Source of the DNA: Pseudomonas sp. SORT22
Lineage (GTDB): Bacteria > Pseudomonadota > Gammaproteobacteria > Pseudomonadales > Pseudomonadaceae
Reading direction: 5' to 3'
Length of the DNA stretch: 64,000 bases
Assembly (NCBI RefSeq): GCF_018417635.1
Contig: NZ_CP071007.1
Span: 186,001-250,000, forward strand
Position numbers and translations under genes: made by a program. Position 1 is the stretch's first letter. Every line of letters begins with the position of its first letter. The notes under the pieces are model-generated. The model saw only the letters and a program-made list of their open reading frames with translations. It did no database searches and had not been told where the DNA came from. Shown here piece by piece: positions 44,900 through 53,801 of the stretch.

Positions 44900-45272
44900 G
44901 CCGGGGGTGCCTCTGACCCATGACGCTTCGTTGGTTGGCGCTATGACAGACGCCTCGAAAAACGATTCAGCACAACTATTCTACGCTGCTTTCGCTTTGC
45001 CAGGCGGCGAAGGGAAACTCTGCGAAACCGACTAAGCATACCTAGCGGCGTTTTCGCACAACATCCTTCAGAAGGCGCAACCCTTTCCTACAAGCGGCCA
45101 GTATATAGAGCCGAAAGCGCAGCGACGACCATGCAGTCATGAATACTTGTATTGAATTTGTACTGCTATGTGCTTTTTCTGCCAATTTGCTATCTTTCCA
45201 GGCTGCCCAGGCCCAAACCCGCGTGCCAGGCGGCCTGCACCCCCAATAAGAAATGCCAAACAAGAGAGACCT
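44900..45272. other. 373-bp intergenic region before the MFS gene
   Basis: Divergent promoter region between the thioesterase and the MFS carrier. I see no convincing gene in it. Near the MFS start it contains AATAAGAA (45245-45252) and AAACAAGA, A-rich words of the kind recognised by Hfq/Crc in catabolite repression, 20 bp before the ATG. Confidence 0.5.
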
Positions 45273-46562
45273 ATGACCTCCGTGCCCGGCAGTATCGCGC
45301 AGCCTTCGAGGCCGCTGACCCGCAGTGACTACAAGACCTTGTCGCTTTCCGCCCTGGGCGGTGCGCTGGAGTTCTACGATTTCATCATCTTCGTGTTCTT
45401 CGCCACGGTGGTCGGCAAGCTGTTCTTTCCCGCCGAAATGCCTGAATGGCTGCGTTTGATGCAAACGTTTGGCATCTTTGCCGCCGGCTACCTGGCGCGG
45501 CCGCTGGGCGGCATCGTCATGGCCCACTTCGGCGACCTGCTGGGGCGCAAGAAGATGTTCACCCTGAGCATCTTCATGATGGCCGTGCCGACCCTGATCA
45601 TGGGCTTGCTGCCGACCTACGCGCAGATCGGCCTGTGGGCTCCGATCCTGTTGCTGGTGATGCGGGTGATCCAGGGCGCGGCGATTGGCGGTGAAGTGCC
45701 GGGCGCCTGGGTGTTCGTCTCCGAGCACGTGCCGGCGCGCAACACCGGGTACGCTTGCGGCACGCTGACGGCGGGGCTGACTGCCGGGATTCTGCTCGGT
45801 TCGCTGGTGGCGACGCTGATCAACACGGTTTACAGCCAGCAGGAAGTGGCCGATTACGCCTGGCGTATTCCGTTTCTGCTCGGCGGCGTGTTTGGCTTGT
45901 TCGCGGTCTATCTGCGCCGCTGGCTACACGAAACCCCGGTGTTTGCCGAGATGCAGGCGCGCAAGGCGCTGGCCGAAGAAGTGCCGCTGCGCGCGGTATT
46001 GCGCGACCACCGTGGCGCCATCGTGCTGTCGATGCTGCTGACCTGGCTGCTGTCGGCCGGCATTGTCGTGGTGATCCTGATGACCCCGGCGCTGCTGCAG
46101 AGCCTTTATCAGGTCAGTCCGACCGATTCGCTGAAGGCCAACAGCCTGGCCATCGTCCTGCTCAGCCTCGGTTGCATCGGCACCGGCGCGCTGGCCGACC
46201 GTTTTGGCGCCGGGCGGGTGTTCATTGTTGGCAGCCTGGCGCTGCTGGTGACCTCCTGGACCTTTTATCACACGCTGCCTACCCACCCCGAGTGGCTGTT
46301 CCCGTTGTATGCCTTGACCGGCTTGTGTGTCGGCATCGTCGGCGCCGTGCCGTATGTCATGGTTAAAGCCTTCCCGCCGGTAGTTCGGTTCAGTGGCCTG
46401 TCGTTTTCCTACAACCTGGCCTACGCGATCTTCGGCGGCCTGACGCCGATGGCCGTCACCGCGATGCTCAAGTTCAGCCCGATGGCGCCGGCTTATTACG
46501 TTGCTGGTATCTGCACCATTGGTCTGCTGGTGGGTATTTATCTGACCGCGAAAAAGCGCTGA
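45273..46562 (+). CDS. MFS transporter, metabolite:H+ symporter type
   Basis: A 429-residue twelve-helix major facilitator of the MHS (metabolite/H+ symport) family: ALGGALEFYDFIIFVFFATVVGKLFFP opening, the GDLLGRKKMFTLSIF loop 2-3 motif, and RVIQGAAIGGEVPGAWVFVSEHVP, features shared with citrate, proline-betaine and shikimate carriers. The likely substrate is an organic acid, not specifically assignable. The start at 45273 has an AGAGAG site; the longer frame from 45168 is not conserved-looking. It ends at a strong terminator in front of pstS. Confidence 0.88.
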   Translation: MTSVPGSIAQPSRPLTRSDYKTLSLSALGGALEFYDFIIFVFFATVVGKLFFPAEMPEWLRLMQTFGIFAAGYLARPLGGIVMAHFGDLLGRKKMFTLSIFMMAVPTLIMGLLPTYAQIGLWAPILLLVMRVIQGAAIGGEVPGAWVFVSEHVPARNTGYACGTLTAGLTAGILLGSLVATLINTVYSQQEVADYAWRIPFLLGGVFGLFAVYLRRWLHETPVFAEMQARKALAEEVPLRAVLRDHRGAIVLSMLLTWLLSAGIVVVILMTPALLQSLYQVSPTDSLKANSLAIVLLSLGCIGTGALADRFGAGRVFIVGSLALLVTSWTFYHTLPTHPEWLFPLYALTGLCVGIVGAVPYVMVKAFPPVVRFSGLSFSYNLAYAIFGGLTPMAVTAMLKFSPMAPAYYVAGICTIGLLVGIYLTAKKR

Positions 46563-46595
46563 AACCGCTCTAAATCAAATCTCGCAACATTTTGA

Positions 46596-46628
46596 AAAGG
46601 CCATCACCGCTCGCCGGTGATGGCCTTT
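46596..46628 (+). terminator. Terminator of the MFS gene, overlapping the pstS PhoB box
   Basis: AAAGGCCATCACCG and CGGTGATGGCCTTT form a perfect 14-bp stem. The last CTTT of the right arm is the first part of the PhoB box that starts at 46625. Confidence 0.85.
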
Positions 46629-46642
46629 CATCTAATTGTCAC
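46625..46642 (+). promoter_or_regulatory. PhoB box upstream of pstS
   Basis: CTTTCAT-CTAA-TTGTCAC: two 7-bp direct repeats with a 4-bp spacer as in the consensus CTGTCAT-N4-CTGTCAC. It is 82 bp before the pstS ATG, with a possible -10 (CATAGAG) 9 bp downstream. Confidence 0.85.
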
Positions 46643-46723
46643 ATTCGATTCATAGAGTAGTCATACGGCCTGCAGATACTTGGGCCCGATCCATCTCACC
46701 CCAATTCCTGCTAGGAGCAAGGC

Positions 46724-47722
46724 ATGAAACTGAAGCGTTTGATGGCGGCCCTGACTTTCGTCGCCGCTGGCGTTGCCACCGCCAATGCGGTTGCCGCTGT
46801 TGACCCTGCTATTCCGACCTACACCAAGACCACCGGTGTGTCGGGCAACCTCTCCAGCGTCGGTTCCGATACCCTGGCCAACCTCATGACCCTGTGGGCC
46901 GAGGCCTACAAAAAGGAATATCCGAACGTCAACATCCAGATTCAGGCTGCCGGCTCCTCCACCGCGCCACCCGCGCTGACTGAAGGCACCGCCAACCTCG
47001 GCCCGATGAGCCGCAAGATGAAGGACGTCGAGCTGCAGGCCTTCGAACAGAAGTACGGCTACAAGCCAACCGCCATCCCGGTTGCCGTCGACGCCCTGGC
47101 CGTATTCGTACACAAGGACAACCCGATCAAAGGCCTGACCATGGCCCAGGTCGATGCAATCTTCTCTTCGACCCGCCTGTGCGGCGCCAAGGCCGACGTG
47201 AAAACCTGGGGTGACCTGGGCGTGACCGGCGACCTGGCCAACAAGCCAGTGCAGCTGTTCGGCCGTAACTCGGTGTCCGGCACCTACGGCTACTTCAAGG
47301 AAGAAGCCCTGTGCAAAGGCGACTTCAAGCCTAACGTCAACGAACAACCTGGCTCGGCTTCGGTCGTGCAGTCGATCAGCAGCTCGCTGAACGGCATCGG
47401 TTACTCGGGCATCGGCTACAAGACCGCCAGCGTCAAGACTGTAGCCCTGGCCAAGAAAGAAGGCGGTGCCTTCGTTGAAGACAACGAAGCCAACGCCCTG
47501 AACGGCACCTACCCGCTGTCGCGCTTCCTCTACGTCTACGTCAACAAGGCGCCGAACAAGCCTCTGGCCCCGCTGGAAGCCGAGTTCGTCAAGCTGGTGC
47601 TGTCGCAAGCCGGCCAGCAAGTGGTGGTGAAGGATGGTTACATCCCGCTGCCAGCCAAAGTGGTTGATAAAGCCCTGGCTGACCTGGGCCTGAATCACAA
47701 CGGCAACGTTGCGAAGAAGTAA
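46724..47722 (+). CDS. pstS: Phosphate-binding periplasmic protein PstS
   Basis: High-affinity phosphate-binding component of the PstSCAB transporter. The 332-residue protein has a signal peptide ([20 protein letters not shown]), the phosphate-contact segments [33 protein letters not shown] and [11 protein letters not shown], and a [11 protein letters not shown] element, as in Pseudomonas PstS. It has its own PhoB box and is followed by a terminator, so it can be expressed in excess over the membrane subunits. Confidence 0.96.
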   Translation: MKLKRLMAALTFVAAGVATANAVAAVDPAIPTYTKTTGVSGNLSSVGSDTLANLMTLWAEAYKKEYPNVNIQIQAAGSSTAPPALTEGTANLGPMSRKMKDVELQAFEQKYGYKPTAIPVAVDALAVFVHKDNPIKGLTMAQVDAIFSSTRLCGAKADVKTWGDLGVTGDLANKPVQLFGRNSVSGTYGYFKEEALCKGDFKPNVNEQPGSASVVQSISSSLNGIGYSGIGYKTASVKTVALAKKEGGAFVEDNEANALNGTYPLSRFLYVYVNKAPNKPLAPLEAEFVKLVLSQAGQQVVVKDGYIPLPAKVVDKALADLGLNHNGNVAKK

Positions 47723-47773
47723 CTGAAGGACCGGCGGGGGCGGGTTTTGTCCCGGTCTCGCCACTCATTGCGA

Positions 47774-47810
47774 GTCCGCTGCCAGGGGTATCTGCGCGGC
47801 GGGCTTTTTT
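47774..47810 (+). terminator. Terminator between pstS and pstC
   Basis: GTCCGC pairs with GCGGGC (one G-T pair), the stem extending partly into the loop, and is followed by six T. It probably reduces read-through into pstC. Confidence 0.6.
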
Positions 47811-47821
47811 GCGTCACTGCA

Positions 47822-47839
47822 TTGTCATGTTTTTGTCAT
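47822..47839 (+). promoter_or_regulatory. PhoB box upstream of pstC
   Basis: TTGTCAT-GTTT-TTGTCAT, a perfect 7-4-7 direct repeat, 22 bp before the pstC ATG and directly after the pstS terminator. It gives pstC-pstA-pstB-phoU a separate phosphate-starvation promoter. Confidence 0.85.
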
Positions 47840-47861
47840 ACGGGACCGCTAGGGTGTGCGC

Positions 47862-50150
47862 ATGAATGATCTGGCCAACTCCACCATGACCCAAAATTCT
47901 CCCCCCGTGCGGATTGACTTCAATACGCCCGAACTGCAACGCAAGCGGCGCATGCGTGCGCTCAAGGATCGCCTGACCCGCTGGTATGTACTGGTGGGCG
48001 GGCTTGCCGTGCTGGCAGCCATTACCCTGATCTTCTTCTACCTGGCCTATGTGGTCGTACCGCTGTTCCAGGGCGCTACCCTGACCAGCAAGAAGGCTCT
48101 GGAGCCTACCTGGCTGCAGCAGGACGCCGGCAAGCCGCTGATGATCGCCCTGGAAGAGCAGAACCTGGTCGGCATGCGGGTTTCCGACAAGGGCCAGGCA
48201 CTGTTCTTCGACACCAAGAGCGGTGCCGAGCTCAAGCGCGTCGAACTGCCGGTGCCGGCTGGCACCCAGGTGACCTCGATCGGTGCCGATCAGCCGGGTA
48301 ACCCGCTGGTGGTGCTGGGCCTGTCCAATGGCCAGGCGCTGGTGTTCAGCCACAGCTACAAGATCACCTACCCGGACAACAAGAAAACCATCACTCCGGC
48401 CATCGACTACCCCTATGGCCAGGAGCCCTTCGCCCTGGATGACCAGGGCCGGGCGCTGGAGCATGTCAGCCTCAACGTCAATGGCGAGACCCTGGTGGTG
48501 GCCGGTTCCACCGGTGCGCACCTGCAGGTGGTGTCGCTGAGCCGCGAAGAGAACATGATGACCGGCGAAGTCACCAGCGAGCAGAGCCGTATCGAGCTGC
48601 CGCAGATGACCGAAGCGGTCAAAGCCATTTTCATCGACCCGCGCCAGCAGTGGTTGTATGTGATCAACGGTCGTGCCCAGGCTGACGTTTTCAGCCTGCG
48701 CGACAAGAGCCTCAACGGCCGCTACAAGCTGCTTGACGACGGCAATGCCGAAGTCACCGCCAGCACTCAGCTGGTGGGTGGTATCTCGCTGATCATCGGT
48801 GACTCCAAGGGTGGCCTGGCCCAGTGGTTCATGGCCCGCGACCCGGATGGCGAGCAGCGCTTCAAGCGCATTCGCGAGTTCCAGATGGGCAAGGCGCCGG
48901 TGGTGCAGATCGATGCCGAAGAGCGCCGCAAGGGCTTCGTTGCCCTCGACGCTGACGGCAAGCTCGGCGTGTTCCACAGCACCGCGCACCGTACCCTGCT
49001 GGTCGAGCCGGCCGCTGAAGGCGCGGGCATTCTGGCGCTGTCGCCACGGGCCAACCGCATCATCATCGAAGAAGGCGGCAAGCTGCTGCCGCTGACCCTG
49101 AAGAACCCGCACCCGGAAGTGTCCTGGAGCGCGCTGTGGAGCAAGGTCTGGTACGAGAACTACGACGAGCCCAAGTATGTCTGGCAGTCGACCGCCTCGA
49201 ACACCGACTTCGAACCCAAGCTGAGCCTGTCGCCGCTGACCTTCGGTACCTTGAAGGCCGCGTTCTACGCGATGATCCTCGCTGCGCCGCTGGCCATTGC
49301 CGCCGCCATCTACACCGCCTACTTCATGGCCCCGGGCATGCGCCGCAAGGTCAAGCCGGTGATCGAACTGATGGAGGCGATGCCGACGGTGATTCTCGGC
49401 TTCTTCGCCGGCCTGTTCCTGGCGCCGTTCCTTGAAGGCCACCTGCCGGGTGTGTTCAGCCTGTTCCTGTTGATGCCGCTGGGCATCCTGGTCGCCGGCT
49501 TCGCCTGGAGCCGCCTGCCCGAGTCGCTGCGCCTGCGGGTTCCGGATGGCTGGGAAGCGGCGATCCTGATCCCGGTGATCCTCTTCACCGGCTGGTTCGC
49601 CCTGTACATGAGCCCGTTCATCGAGACCTGGTTCTTCGACGGCGACATGCGCCTGTGGATTACCAACGACCTGGGTATCACCTACGACCAGCGCAACGCC
49701 CTGGTGGTCGGTATCGCCATGGGTTTTGCGGTGATCCCGAACATCTACTCGATCGCCGAAGACGCCGTGTTCAGCGTGCCGCGCAGCCTGACCCTGGGTT
49801 CGCTGGCACTCGGTGCCACGCCATGGCAGACCCTGACCCGCGTGGTCATCCTGACCGCAAGCCCGGGGATCTTCTCGGCGCTGATGATCGGCATGGGCCG
49901 CGCGGTGGGTGAAACCATGATCGTGCTGATGGCCACCGGCAACACCCCGGTCATGGAAATGAACCTGTTCGAAGGTATGCGCACCCTGGCGGCCAACGTT
50001 GCGGTGGAGATGCCCGAGTCGGAAGTCGGTGGCAGTCACTACCGCGTGCTGTTCCTCGCCGCGCTGGTGCTGCTGATGTTCACCTTCGTGATGAACACCT
50101 TGGCCGAGCTGATTCGCCAGCGTCTGCGCAAGAAATACTCGTCGCTTTGA
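47862..50150 (+). CDS. pstC: Phosphate ABC transporter permease PstC, long form
   Basis: Membrane subunit of the phosphate importer. At 762 residues it is more than twice the E. coli length: one membrane segment (residues 42-66), then a ~390-residue extracytoplasmic insertion rich in beta-strands resembling a propeller (VLGLSNGQALVFSH, LQVVSLSREEN, ADVFSLRDKSLNG), and the conserved permease core from about residue 459 with the EAMPTVILGFFAGL segment, the SLALGATPWQTLTRVVILTASPGIFSALMIGMGRAVGETM coupling loop and the C-terminal helix. Start at 47862 has AGGG upstream. Known long forms in Pseudomonas have the same layout. Confidence 0.94.
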   Translation: MNDLANSTMTQNSPPVRIDFNTPELQRKRRMRALKDRLTRWYVLVGGLAVLAAITLIFFYLAYVVVPLFQGATLTSKKALEPTWLQQDAGKPLMIALEEQNLVGMRVSDKGQALFFDTKSGAELKRVELPVPAGTQVTSIGADQPGNPLVVLGLSNGQALVFSHSYKITYPDNKKTITPAIDYPYGQEPFALDDQGRALEHVSLNVNGETLVVAGSTGAHLQVVSLSREENMMTGEVTSEQSRIELPQMTEAVKAIFIDPRQQWLYVINGRAQADVFSLRDKSLNGRYKLLDDGNAEVTASTQLVGGISLIIGDSKGGLAQWFMARDPDGEQRFKRIREFQMGKAPVVQIDAEERRKGFVALDADGKLGVFHSTAHRTLLVEPAAEGAGILALSPRANRIIIEEGGKLLPLTLKNPHPEVSWSALWSKVWYENYDEPKYVWQSTASNTDFEPKLSLSPLTFGTLKAAFYAMILAAPLAIAAAIYTAYFMAPGMRRKVKPVIELMEAMPTVILGFFAGLFLAPFLEGHLPGVFSLFLLMPLGILVAGFAWSRLPESLRLRVPDGWEAAILIPVILFTGWFALYMSPFIETWFFDGDMRLWITNDLGITYDQRNALVVGIAMGFAVIPNIYSIAEDAVFSVPRSLTLGSLALGATPWQTLTRVVILTASPGIFSALMIGMGRAVGETMIVLMATGNTPVMEMNLFEGMRTLAANVAVEMPESEVGGSHYRVLFLAALVLLMFTFVMNTLAELIRQRLRKKYSSL

Positions 50151-50167
50151 TAGAAAGGTAGCGATCC

Positions 50168-51838
50168 GTGAAAAAGGATTCCCTCAAAAGCTGGTTCAAG
50201 AGCGGCGCCCCCGGCGTCTGGATGAGCGGTGGCGCGGTCGCCATCGCGGTGATCATGACCATCGGTCTGCTCGCCGTGATCGCCGTGCGCGGCCTGGGCC
50301 ATTTCTGGCCGGCTGACCTGCTGCAAGCCAGCTACAACGTGCCTGGCCAGGCCAACCACATCGTCGTTGGCGAAGTGGTGCAGAAGGAAGAGGTACCCCG
50401 TGCCCGTTTGAAAGGTGCCGGCCTGCCGGTGCCTGATGAAGGCCCGGAGTTCATGACCCGCGAGCTGATCAAGGTCGGTAACCGCGACCTCAACGGTAGC
50501 GACTTCACCTGGGTGGTCGGCGAATGGCTGACCGACCAGCACAAGCCGGTCGACCTGATCGCCCTGGAGCGCCGCGAGTGGGGCAACTTCTATGGCTACC
50601 TGGTCAGCGTCAAGGAAAACGGCAAGGTCGTCGCCGAAGGCCAGGCGGCCTGGCGCGAGCTGCAAGATCGCCTCAAGCGTGCCGACAAGCTGGCCGGCGA
50701 GCTGCAGAAGCTCGAGAAGAAGGACATCGGTGCGATCAACTACGGTCTTGAGCGTCTGCGCCTGCAGACCCGCAAGCTGGAGCTGGACGGCAAGCTGGAC
50801 GCCGCTGCCCAGGCCGATATCGAAGCCGAGCGCGCCGAGCTGAACAACCGCTACAAGGCCATCGAAGAGCGTCTGGGCGGCCTGCACCAGGACTTCGGCC
50901 GCGACAGCCTGGTGGCCAAGGACGGTAATGGTCGTGAGGTGGAAATCAACCTGAGCAAGGTGGTGCATGCCTACCAGCCGAACGGCATGGGTATCTTCAC
51001 CAAGCTGGGCGTGTATTTTGCCAAGGTCTGGGAATTCCTCAGCGACGACCCGCGTGAGGCCAACACCGAAGGCGGGATCTTCCCGGCGATCTTCGGTACC
51101 GTGATGATGACCCTGATCATGGCCGTGATCGTCACCCCGTTCGGCGTGCTGGCGGCGGTGTACCTGCGTGAATATGCGCGTCAGGGCCCGGTGACCCGCC
51201 TGATCCGTATTGCGGTGAACAACCTCGCCGGTGTTCCGGCGATCGTCTACGGCGTGTTCGGCCTGGGCTTCTTCGTCTATGTGCTGGGTGGCTCGCTCGA
51301 CCGGCTGTTCTTCCCCGAAGCGCTGCCGGCGCCGACCCTGGGTACCCCGGGGCTGCTCTGGGCTTCGCTGACCCTGGCGCTGCTTGCGGTGCCAGTGGTG
51401 ATCGTGGCCACTGAAGAAGGCCTGGCGCGGATTCCACGCACGGTCCGCGAAGGTTCGCTGGCGCTCGGTGCAACCAAGGCCGAGACCCTGTGGAAGATCG
51501 TCCTGCCCATGGCCAGCCCGGCAATGATGACCGGCATGATCCTCGCCGTGGCCCGGGCCGCCGGTGAAGTGGCGCCGCTGATGCTGGTAGGTGTGGTGAA
51601 GCTGGCGCCGTCGCTGCCGGTGGACGGCAATTACCCGTACCTGCACCTGGACCAGAAGATCATGCACCTGGGCTTCCACATCTATGACGTCGGCTTCCAG
51701 AGCCCGAACGTCGAGGCCGCGCGGCCGCTGGTGTACGCCACGGCATTGCTGCTGGTGCTGGTAATCGCCACCCTGAACCTCTCGGCGGTATGGATTCGTA
51801 ACCACCTGCGCGAGAAGTACAAGGCGCTGGACAGTTGA
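50168..51838 (+). CDS. pstA: Phosphate ABC transporter permease PstA, long form
   Basis: Second permease subunit; 556 residues against about 300 in E. coli. One membrane segment (residues 18-42) is followed by a ~260-residue insertion with a long charged coiled coil (about 155-240; RELQDRLKRADKLAGELQKLEKKD and IEAERAELNNRYKAIEERLGGL), then the permease core from about residue 304 with SLALGATKAETLWKIVLPMASPAMMTGMILAVARAAGE. Start is GTG with AAAGG upstream, 17 bp after pstC. The gap to pstB holds a hairpin repeat. Confidence 0.94.
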   Translation: MKKDSLKSWFKSGAPGVWMSGGAVAIAVIMTIGLLAVIAVRGLGHFWPADLLQASYNVPGQANHIVVGEVVQKEEVPRARLKGAGLPVPDEGPEFMTRELIKVGNRDLNGSDFTWVVGEWLTDQHKPVDLIALERREWGNFYGYLVSVKENGKVVAEGQAAWRELQDRLKRADKLAGELQKLEKKDIGAINYGLERLRLQTRKLELDGKLDAAAQADIEAERAELNNRYKAIEERLGGLHQDFGRDSLVAKDGNGREVEINLSKVVHAYQPNGMGIFTKLGVYFAKVWEFLSDDPREANTEGGIFPAIFGTVMMTLIMAVIVTPFGVLAAVYLREYARQGPVTRLIRIAVNNLAGVPAIVYGVFGLGFFVYVLGGSLDRLFFPEALPAPTLGTPGLLWASLTLALLAVPVVIVATEEGLARIPRTVREGSLALGATKAETLWKIVLPMASPAMMTGMILAVARAAGEVAPLMLVGVVKLAPSLPVDGNYPYLHLDQKIMHLGFHIYDVGFQSPNVEAARPLVYATALLLVLVIATLNLSAVWIRNHLREKYKALDS

Positions 51839-51843
51839 CTGAA

Positions 51844-51918
51844 AGCTATTAGCCATAAGCGGCAAGCTACACGCCGCTTTTGCTCAAACTTGCAGCTTGC
51901 AGCTAGAAGCATGCAGCT
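51844..51918. repeat. Intra-operon hairpin repeat, copy B (pstA|pstB)
   Basis: Arms built of AGC/GCAAGCT words around a centre containing GCTTTTGCTC, as in copy D; it ends 17 bp before the pstB start, just upstream of its GGAG ribosome site. The left arm is the most diverged of the four copies. Confidence 0.65.
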
Positions 51919-51935
51919 ACAAACGGAGTGAAATC

Positions 51936-52769
51936 ATGCAACATGAAACCCATTCTCACGGTATCGACATGTCGGCCCTGGGTCGCGACAAACAGAGCCT
52001 GCGCCTGGCTGAAGAAACCGTAGCCATCGAAGTGCCAGGCCTGAGCCTGTACTACGGCGACAAGCAAGCGCTGTTCGATGTCAGCATGAACATCCCCAAG
52101 CAGCGTGTGACCGCTTTCATCGGCCCGTCCGGCTGCGGTAAATCGACCTTGCTGCGCACCTTCAACCGCATGAACGACCTGGTTGACGGCTGCCGCGTGG
52201 ACGGCGCGATCAACCTTTACGGCAACAACATCTACCGCAAGGGCGAAGACGTCGCCGAACTGCGCCGCCGGGTTGGCATGGTGTTCCAGAAGCCCAATCC
52301 GTTCCCCAAGACCATTTACGAGAACGTGGTCTACGGCCTGCGTATCCAGGGTATCAACAAGAAGCGCGTGCTCGACGAAGCCGTGGAGTGGGCGCTCAAG
52401 GGTGCGGCGCTGTGGGAGGAGGTCAAGGACCGCCTGCACGAGTCGGCGCTGGGCCTGTCCGGTGGTCAGCAGCAGCGCCTGGTGATTGCCCGTACCATTG
52501 CCGTGGAGCCGGAGGTACTGCTGCTCGATGAGCCATGCTCGGCACTCGACCCGATCTCGACGCTGAAGGTCGAAGAGCTGATCTACGAGCTCAAGTCCAA
52601 GTACACCATCGTCATCGTTACCCATAACATGCAGCAGGCGGCGCGGGTCTCCGACTACACCGCATTCATGTACATGGGCAAGCTGGTGGAGTTCGGTGAT
52701 ACCGACACGCTGTTCACCAACCCGGCGAAGAAGCAGACCGAAGACTACATCACCGGCCGGTATGGCTAG
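51936..52769 (+). CDS. pstB: Phosphate ABC transporter ATPase PstB
   Basis: ATP-binding subunit driving phosphate import. The 277-residue protein has Walker [20 protein letters not shown] near residue 65, the Q-loop FQKPNPFP, signature [12 protein letters not shown] near 180, Walker [13 protein letters not shown] and the switch His of [13 protein letters not shown] 40-residue N-terminal extension precedes the core. The ATG at 51936 has GGAG upstream. Repeats flank it on both sides. Confidence 0.96.
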   Translation: MQHETHSHGIDMSALGRDKQSLRLAEETVAIEVPGLSLYYGDKQALFDVSMNIPKQRVTAFIGPSGCGKSTLLRTFNRMNDLVDGCRVDGAINLYGNNIYRKGEDVAELRRRVGMVFQKPNPFPKTIYENVVYGLRIQGINKKRVLDEAVEWALKGAALWEEVKDRLHESALGLSGGQQQRLVIARTIAVEPEVLLLDEPCSALDPISTLKVEELIYELKSKYTIVIVTHNMQQAARVSDYTAFMYMGKLVEFGDTDTLFTNPAKKQTEDYITGRYG

Positions 52770-52872
52770 CGGCAGTTGCAAGCTTCAAGCCGCAAGCTGC
52801 AAGAAAGTGGCGAGCGTGAAGCCCGGGAACGACACGAACAAACTTGAAGCTTGAAGCTTGCTACTTGAAGCT
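52768..52872. repeat. Intra-operon hairpin repeat, copy C (pstB|phoU)
   Basis: Left arm begins inside the pstB stop region with GGCAGTTGCAAGCTTCAAGC; the right arm has the matching TTGAAGCTTGAAGCTTG word. Arms are separated by about 45 bp of unrelated sequence. It ends 18 bp before phoU. Confidence 0.7.
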
Positions 52873-52890
52873 TTTTCGCGGAGCGAAAGC

Positions 52891-53649
52891 ATGATCGATA
52901 AAGACAGCCTTACCCACCATATCTCCCAGCAGTTCAACGCCGAACTCGAAGAGGTTCGCAGCCACCTCCTGGCGATGGGCGGCCTGGTCGAGAAGCAGGT
53001 CAACGATGCGGTTACCGCGCTGATCGAGGCCGACTCGGGCCTGGCCCAGCAAGTGCGCGAAGTCGACGAGCAGATCAACCAGATGGAGCGCAACATCGAC
53101 GAAGAGTGCGTGCGCATTCTGGCCCGACGTCAGCCGGCGGCGTCTGACCTGCGCCTGATCATCAGCATTTCAAAGTCGGTAATTGACCTGGAGCGCATCG
53201 GCGACGAGTCGACCAAGATTGCCCGTCGCGCCATCCAGCTGTGCGAAGAAGGCGAATCGCCTCGCGGTTACGTTGAAGTGCGTCACATCGGCGACCAGGT
53301 GCGCAACATGGTCCGTGATGCCCTGGATGCCTTTGCCCGTTTCGACGCCGACCTGGCGCTGTCGGTGGCCCAGTACGACAAGACCATCGACCGCGAGTAC
53401 AAGACCGCGCTGCGCGAGCTGGTCACCTACATGATGGAAGATCCACGCTCGATCTCGCGCGTTCTCAGCGTGATCTGGGCGCTGCGTTCGCTGGAGCGTA
53501 TCGGCGACCACGCGCGCAACATCTCCGAGCTGGTGATCTACCTGGTGCGCGGTACCGACGTCCGTCACCTGGGCCTCAAGCGTATGCAGGAAGAGGTTCA
53601 GCGCAGCGGCGAAAAGGCTAATGTTCCGGGCAAATCTGACGATAACTAA
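52891..53649 (+). CDS. phoU: Phosphate signalling protein PhoU
   Basis: Links the Pst transporter to the PhoR kinase and restrains Pho signalling when phosphate is plentiful. The 252-residue protein is two PhoU helical-bundle repeats (about 20-110 and 120-210), each with a metal-binding E/DxxxD element (EVDEQINQMERNIDEECVRIL; TIDREYKTALRELV and ERIGDHARNISELV). The ATG at 52891 has GGAG upstream. It is the last gene of pstCAB-phoU; a strong terminator follows. Confidence 0.95.
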   Translation: MIDKDSLTHHISQQFNAELEEVRSHLLAMGGLVEKQVNDAVTALIEADSGLAQQVREVDEQINQMERNIDEECVRILARRQPAASDLRLIISISKSVIDLERIGDESTKIARRAIQLCEEGESPRGYVEVRHIGDQVRNMVRDALDAFARFDADLALSVAQYDKTIDREYKTALRELVTYMMEDPRSISRVLSVIWALRSLERIGDHARNISELVIYLVRGTDVRHLGLKRMQEEVQRSGEKANVPGKSDDN

Positions 53650-53664
53650 GACTGCCCGAGAATG

Positions 53665-53690
53665 AACGCCCGGCCTTGGCCGGGCGTTTT
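53665..53690 (+). terminator. Intrinsic terminator of the pst-phoU operon
   Basis: AACGCCCGGCC-TT-GGCCGGGCGTT, a perfect 11-bp stem ending in four T, 15 bp after the phoU stop. Confidence 0.88.
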
Positions 53691-53801
53691 CGTTTGCGGG
53701 TGAGGCAGCCGCGAACGAAACAACGAGTCCCGGCGTGACCCAATGTTTGGCAAATGGCCATCAGTCAGCGTTATGCTAGTCGGGATTCAATAGGAGTGGC
53801 G

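Noticed and set aside
45042..45728. 228-residue open frame covering the MFS promoter region on the minus strand
   Set aside because: Extends into the coding region of the MFS gene in antisense, is rich in Gln/His, and has no ribosome site.
47814..50039. 741-residue open frame antisense to pstC
   Set aside because: Composition is His/Gln/Gly-rich nonsense typical of a shadow frame, and pstC on the other strand is unmistakable.
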